Shown here: one piece after another, positions 58,479 to 64,000 of the stretch
Position numbering within the stretch: the first letter of the stretch is position 1
How the letters are laid out: every line of letters begins with the position of its first letter
Translations under genes and position numbers: made by a program
The notes under the pieces: generated by a model
What the model saw: the letters and a program-made list of their open reading frames with translations, nothing else
Databases searched by the model: none
What the model was told of the DNA's origin: nothing
Source: Areca catechu
Lineage: Eukaryota; Streptophyta; Magnoliopsida; Arecales; Arecaceae
DNA length: 64,000 nucleotides
Assembly (NCBI GenBank): GCA_021397845.1
Contig: CM038053.1
Span: forward strand, 88,287,157 to 88,351,156
Direction of reading: 5' to 3'

Positions 58479-58708
58479 GGAGAGAAGAGACAAGAAGGAA
58501 GAAGAAAGGGACAAGAGGGACCCTAAAATGGATCCTACAAGATGAGAAGAGGAGGCTAACCTGCAAGAACCCTAGGGAGTCGCCAGTGGCCGGAAAGGAA
58601 CAAGAGAATGGAGAATACTCCTACATAATGTTGGGCGCGCAAAGTTCGAATGAGGGTAAGCTTCGAACAAACATACCCCTCCTTCCCAAGCTACCTACGC
58701 CCAACCGC

Positions 58709-58718
58709 ACCTTTATGG
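58709..58718 (-). promoter_or_regulatory. weak TATA-like box upstream of the E3 antisense gene
   Basis: CCCATAAAGG on the minus strand, about 235 bp upstream of the ATG, where E2 has TATAAAAG. It may be a decayed version; the match is poor. Confidence 0.25.
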
Positions 58719-58979
58719 GCCCCGAGAAGGCGCCCATCGTGTGTTGACCATCCATTGGGCCCGGGCACCCATCCGATCGCGGTCGCTCCGACTTCCGTGC
58801 CCACCTCGATGGCTCCCCTCCTGCGTGGCCACATGGCATCCTCCCATAAGCTCGTAGGACTGCAAAGCGAGGCAACGCCAATTTTAGCCATTATTGCGCT
58901 TGATTTCTTCGCCTTTCCACGTCAGCGCCATAATTACGCCCTTCGCGCCAAGCACCGCGCGTCAATGGGCCTCAGGCGT

Positions 58980-58989
58980 AGGGGGCAAA
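58980..58989 (+). other. E3 polypurine tract
   Basis: AGGGGGCAAA directly precedes the 3' LTR start TGATATGG. Confidence 0.7.
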
Positions 58990-60231
58990 TGATATGGCCA
59001 GAACATTGACGTGGCATGAGGCAACGGATATGGAGTCCCCATCAGACACCATGACAAGCTTTCAACATGAGCACCTTTGCCGAGCTGAGCTCCCCTGAAG
59101 CAACACCTCTGCTCGCCGAAGGCAAGCTCCGTCCGTCGCCAGGTCCATTCCCGCAAGCTTGGAACACCTAGGCCGGAGCCAAGTCCGAGTTCCCACCTAA
59201 GGCGGACCCCTCGAGATTGGACCCTGTGGTCAGGAGTCGAGCTCAGCCTCCTCCGCCACGAGGCACCCCTCCGAGCTCAGGTCCCCTGGGCTGGGTGGCA
59301 CCCCGGCACCGAGCTCGTCTGAGGTTGGGCCCCGTGGTCAGGAGTTGAGCTTAGACTCCTCCGCCATGAGGCTCCCCTCCGCGACCGTGCTCGGTCCGCC
59401 TCCATCCTACCGAGCAGCACCCAAGCGAGTCTACCACTGACAGGCCCTGCCTCTCCAGCTCGGCCCCCTGTTCAAGCTAATAAGCTGGCCGCCAAGGGAG
59501 CCCTACCTCTCTTCCAAGGACAGTGGCGATGCTCTTGAGGCCGTATGACAACAACCATGCCACAATCAAGGCGCCATACCCTTTGCCGATCTGCCGTACA
59601 ACCAGAGAAAAGACCTTACCGGAGAGCACGGATCCCAAGATCGGCGGCCCACCGATCGAGACCTTGACAGACTCCTAGGAGAGGGATAAGCGGAAGGAAT
59701 GTCAGAAATCTATGGAGGCTTCCCCGACTGTCACAACAGGAGAGACATCCCGTCCACATCACGGTACCTTACCACACACGACAGCAGGGGGAGATCCCGA
59801 AGCAAACAAAGGTAGAAACTCCCACCAAAAAAATTAAGAAAAAAAATGTATTGGCATCTAACCTCAAGATGAGAGATTCATATCATACTCTCAATTGAAG
59901 AGAGGAACCAAAGCGACATAAGGGAAGAAGGCTAGAGAGGAGGGCAAGACCACCTCGGCCAACACCATTCCTAGCTCATCCTCATTTTCCACCCATACTA
60001 TATTCACTCCTCCTAGCGTGGAGCTCATCCAGAGGGGCTCGACCAGGAGGACCTGTTCCCTTGGATCACCACTGACTTGACCGTTGGAGTGCCCCTGTCG
60101 GAATCCCCGGCCCGGGTCACTGACGTTGTTTCCTTGCAGATCCCGAGGCACTGGAGGCATTACCAGGCGGGCGGACGCGACCCACCCGACGCCATCAGCA
60201 ACTATGGGCCACGACGATCCGGGCGGCAACA
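58990..60231 (+). repeat. E3 3' LTR
   Basis: 1242 bp, TGATATGGCC to GCGGCAACA, pairs with 50049-51288 and is followed by TSD CTAAG. Confidence 0.92.
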
Positions 60232-60865
60232 CTAAGGATATTAATGATAGACTTAATTGGAATAGTGATATAAGAGTCTAGGATCTAGGATCTTTAGGAT
60301 TTGTTGGAAAAGTTTAAGAAATAGATAGAAATTAAGTTATGAGATGTTTCTATTGATGTTTGATTTCTCATTGATAATCTTGATTAGTTTATTTAAATAT
60401 TATTATAATGATTATTTTATTTTATTATTAAAATTAAAAGTGTCGCTTCATCATGCTCATACCTAAAGAGTAAGTGATTTGCTAGGAAGGTCTTTGGATA
60501 AAGTTCTTAGGGATTCAATGGCTAAGAACAGGAAAGATTAGGAATGTTCAAATTAGAATATAAATCCCGATGTTTGGAAAGAAGTAGTGGAGGATTAGCC
60601 AGTTGTAAATCAATTAGTTTTGGACCAGTCAATAGCTCCATTAGGGAACATGGTGGGGAATTCAGATTGAATGTTTGAATTAGTTCAGGAAGTAGTTGGG
60701 TTGGTTTATTAACAAAGAGAGTTACCTTAATAGTTTTTGCATCACTCGTAGTAGAATCCTAATCTATTCAATCATAGAAAGAGTCTAGCAAAATTCATAA
60801 AAATAGCCCCTCTAGATTTTAAGGTTACTACTAATCCCTAGGAGGATGAGGCTTGGATAGATGAT
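60232..60865 (+). pseudogene. gag: element T leader and gag start
   Basis: Continues element T after the E3 insertion. The readable gag piece at about 60770-60865 is KSLAKFIKIAPLDFKVTTNP, stop, then EDEAWIDD, like the start of the Tekay/Del gag core. The preceding 500 bases are the degraded N-terminus. It is cut off at 60866 by the next insertion. Confidence 0.6.
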
Positions 60866-62073
60866 GTCATGCCCTGAATGTAGCACTTGAATCGGCTACA
60901 CGACAATTCGCACAAATCCTAGAATACATTCTAGAGATTATACAAGGCATAGGTACACAATATTCACTTCATTCAACGATTACTTCAAATAAACCAATAT
61001 TATTTAAACAATTGAATAATAACTAAACAATCCTTTTATTTAACTCAAAATCACTAAATGGTCCAATAATTTATTACATAAATATCAGCAATTGAACTAA
61101 CTAAACAAAACTATCTAAACTATCTAAAAATTTATGTTCAGTCTCATGCCCAGCTCGATCCTTGCTATGTATCATTTCAACATGAATCCAATCTACTACT
61201 AAGCTCGAATATCCTACACAACTCCGAGAAGGAAGAAAGTAGGGGGTTGTGAGCTTTACAGCCCAGTAAGGTCTCCAAACAATCTCACCAATAATAAAAA
61301 TAATTTGAAAATAGTGAAGATATAAGAGTATATCATATCATGCAACCAAGCAACTCAAATGTCATATATGACAAAATCTTTTATCAAAATCATATTTTCT
61401 TTTTATGTTTCATTTTAATCATCCTTCTTCTTTAGGGCTCTGGACTAACCATGGCCATGCTCTAGCCCATGACTTGCAACCATTGTATCACACTTCAGTC
61501 TGTGGCATAGCAATCTCATTGTCCATGCCGGTGACCAACAATATCATTGTCCATGCCTGTGATTGGCAATATCATTGTCCACACTTGTTACTGGCAATAT
61601 CATTGTCCATGCCTTTAATTGGCAATATCATTATCCATGCCTTTGATTAGCAATATCATTGTCTAGCTTGTGACTGGCAATATCAGTAACCATGATCTCG
61701 TGGCATGGCTAGTCCAAATACCGTAATATTTTAATTAACATTTTATCCTTTCACATCATCATTTCAAATCATGTTATTTATATTTTTCCAATAATTGACA
61801 TCATGGTCTAACCAATCCAAAGATAACTTTACTTGTTAAAATATAGTATACAAGAACATAAATAATTATATCAACAATCATATAGTCCATCATGGAAAGT
61901 CAAACTATACTATGAAAAAATAACCATGCATGCCAATACTCAAGTGTAAGGATCAAATCAGGTCATGCAAAATACATATATACGATTAGTGATCATAACC
62001 AAAAATCCTTATATCACTAGAGACAACTAACATGCCTGATATTGGTCCGTATCCAGAATCCATACAATACCGG
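60866..62073 (-). repeat. inverted truncated LTR of the element A family
   Basis: Starts TGTCATGCCC and follows the reverse complement of the element A LTR 3' half: AATACATTCTAGAGATTATAC, AAATTTATGTTCAGTCTCAT, GTAGGGGGTTGTGAGC, CAGCCCAGTAAGGTCTCCAA. The match continues to ATTGGTCCGTATCCAGAATCC near 62041-62060. Similarity stops at about 62070, where another LTR begins, so the 5' half of this LTR is missing. The possible left target copy is GATGA. Confidence 0.8.
61497..61690. repeat. 28-bp tandem array inside the inverted LTR
   Basis: About seven units of the type GGCAATATCATTGTCCATGC with variable CTTTGATT ends. It lies where the element A LTRs carry a different ~66-bp tandem repeat. Confidence 0.8.
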
Positions 62074-63376
62074 TGGGGGCACCAGGTTCAGAAAGAAGCT
62101 TCAACTCTTCAACTAATACCAAGTTCTTTATGGATTGAGACTAGGAACTCAAGTCTCGTATGAGTCCTGTATGTTTATTGAGTCCTGTTTTATTTTTTTT
62201 TGGGGTTTTAAAGTTCAATTAGAATTCAATCAAGAGTTCAATTAGAGTCAATTAGGCTTTGTACTGAGTCAAGTTCAAGAGCTACTTGAAATTAGGCTTG
62301 ACCAGCTTTACTTGGAATGCCACATCATCATGGACCACCGGTGCCAACTCATCACCAGAGGACGTCACATCACCTTTGCCATGTCATCTCCAAGGGGTGC
62401 CATGGAGAAGGATGTGCCATGTCACCATGCCACCTTGCCATGCCACATCATTGCCACCTCACCTGTCACGTGGCATCATTCAAATTTTAAATTACATGAA
62501 AGCTACAAGTGGTCGACCAAGGAGTGTTTTCAAATTCAAAGGAGGTCGGCCAACTCCATCCACAAATCATGCAACCAGCTCCACCAAATCCTCCATATTC
62601 CATGTAACCCTCCACCAAATCCTCCACCAAATCCTCCACATTTCATGTAACCCCCCTAATATTTCTCCATGATATTGGAAATTTCAAATTGATTGAAAGG
62701 CCATTAAAAGCCTCTTGTACGCCCATGGTAGAAAGGAAGCTTTTTGGATGAAATGAAATTTAAGTGAAGTAGTAGTTGAAGAAGGTATTTTTTGGTAGTA
62801 TCCTCTTGTTTTCTTTGGGTGTGTTTGATTTTCTCTTCTCAAGCTTTCAAGTGTCCAACGCCAACATCCACCTCTAGGGATCCATGCCTCCATCGAAGTT
62901 CCCTTGCCTGTTTGGTTTCTTTGTTTTGATATCTTTCAATTTGGTCCCAGTCTAACCCGTTCATTGTGCAGGATCCTTCTACGATTCGGAGTTCAAGAAA
63001 GGGTTCTCTTGTCAAAGATCAATGTTGAATGAAACTAGTTTCTTTAGATTGCCAATCTTCCATTTCAGGGCTAGTTCGTCTAAGAGCTTTAATGGATCTA
63101 CCAGGGAGTGATCATCTTGGATAAATAACACCTCCTAATCTCTTTAGTCCGAGTTATTGAAGATCGTTGCTAATGTTTAAAATTCAATATTCATTAGCCC
63201 TAATCTTCTCTAGGATTTAAATAACTACATCGCAGTGTAAGTTCCAAATTTCAGTACTCCTTCCATAGATTTACCTTAGTACTTTTGATCTGAAATTTAG
63301 TACCTGTTAATAGGCTTCATTGCTCTCATTTCTCAATCCATCATTTAGATTGCATTCTCATCATCGTGCCGCATCA
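62074..63376 (+). repeat. putative 5' LTR of an element leaving the window
   Basis: The right end GCCGCATCA at 63376 is followed three bases later by a perfect initiator-Met PBS, so an LTR must end here. The left end TGGGGGCACC at 62074 is placed where similarity to the element A family stops; TG-CA ends fit, but the second LTR is outside the window. Contains a short CTCCACCAAATC repeat near 62578-62640. Confidence 0.55.
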
Positions 63377-63379
63377 TCT

Positions 63380-63391
63380 TGGTATCAGAGC
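63380..63391 (+). other. perfect initiator-Met primer-binding site
   Basis: TGGTATCAGAGC, identical to the standard plant retrotransposon PBS for initiator-Met tRNA. Confidence 0.85.
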
Positions 63392-64000
63392 ATGGTTGCA
63401 TTAGGGTAGAATAGTTTTCTTTAAATCCAAGCAAGATCTAAAATTCACGCCTCCTGAGCGGGTGTACTCCAGTACGCTGTCACGACCCATGAGAATAATG
63501 AGCCCCTGGCCGAACGTGAATTTTTAGATTGAAGTTTTGGTAAGCCATTGTACTTGTTTGATTAGGTTCTGTTTTTTCTGAAAATTTGCATCTATTTACT
63601 GTAATCCGTCTGCAGCTCCAAAGAAAAGTTGATAATTTTTTGTTGAAATATTTTTTTATTGTTTCTTTTTAAGTCAGTTATCACCATATTAAATTTCATC
63701 ATCAGAAAAGAATTATAAAAAAAATGAAAATTTCTGTAGTTTGACACTGTCATTAGGGTTTTGTTCTGTCATTTTTATTTATCTTCATTTGTAGGATCTG
63801 CTTAGAGTAGTATAGATTTTAGTTTTAAAATTATTTTCATCTGCATTGAAACATATAAGTTAAGAATCCTCTGTGAATTTTTCAAAATTTTTGGACATTT
63901 TTTTCATCACGTTTTCCACACCACTTTCAAACTGCAACACACTTCTGCAACACCTTTGCATTTCATTCATCTCATGAGAAATCAAATTAAGGGCATCAAT
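63392..64000 (+). other. leader of the element beginning at 62074
   Basis: No open frame of note before the window ends; consistent with an untranslated leader between PBS and gag. Superfamily cannot be told. Confidence 0.45.

Larger units (their letters stand above)
50049..60231 (+). mobile_element. E3: Tat-like Gypsy element lacking most of pol, with antisense gene
   Basis: LTRs 50049-51288 and 58990-60231, target duplication CTAAG at 50044-50048 and 60232-60236, no mismatch. Inside, on the plus strand: PBS, gag, only the last part of integrase, long tandem arrays; then on the minus strand the antisense gene (58478-55979); then a polypurine tract. Gag is retained while protease, RT, RNase H and the integrase core are missing, so it would depend on a partner for copying. 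The first 150 bp of the two LTRs differ at about one base in eleven, mostly transitions. Confidence 0.92.

Overview
This is nuclear DNA of a flowering plant. Ty3/Gypsy and Ty1/Copia retrotransposons are stacked inside one another, there are GT-AG introns, plant-type reverse transcriptase and RNase H motifs, a CACTA end and a hAT-like inverted-repeat element. A palm or other large-genome monocot is a plausible guess, but no sequence feature proves it. Most of the long open frames are decayed transposon genes or low-complexity shadows. One non-transposon gene fragment was found: the first three exons of an ABCB-type (P-glycoprotein-like) transporter, closest in memory to plant ABCB2/ABCB10.

Layout. 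1-7310: Tat-like Gypsy element E1, minus strand, 3' LTR beyond the left edge. 8860-15819: long-LTR element A with a perfect TSD (TTTGG), an initiator-Met PBS and no coding capacity. 16340-16920: end of a CACTA element. 18555-19520: orphan Gypsy gag-protease. 19863-32197: ABCB exons 3, 2 and 1 on the minus strand; intron 2 (about 11.5 kb) contains Gypsy element B (20963-31289), which is itself split by a Copia element (21680-27893). 34446-44397: Tat-like element E2, minus strand, near-perfect TSD. 47191-47975: truncated 3' LTR of a related element (E4). 48145-49109: hAT-like inverted-repeat element. About 49110-50033: LTR end and PBS of Tekay/Del-like element T. 50049-60231: Tat-like element E3, plus strand, perfect TSD (CTAAG), which splits T just after its PBS. 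60232-60865: T gag. 60866-62073: inverted, truncated LTR of the element A family. 62074 to the end: 5' LTR, initiator-Met PBS and leader of another element.

The most interesting system is a gene carried antisense to gag-pol between pol and the 3' LTR of the Tat-like elements. E2 and E3 both carry it. In each copy it shows a Transposase_28-like N-terminal domain, a low-complexity middle, a coiled coil and a conserved C-terminal block. Two introns sit at matching positions in both copies, and E2 has a good TATA box upstream. Each Tat-like element also carries its own, unrelated tandem array between pol and this antisense gene. E1 probably shows only the tail of the antisense gene at the window edge. 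All copies are decayed by stops and frameshifts, but the shared intron positions indicate that the ancestral gene was transcribed and spliced as a separate unit.

All assignments come from reading the sequence and from memory of protein families; no database search was run.
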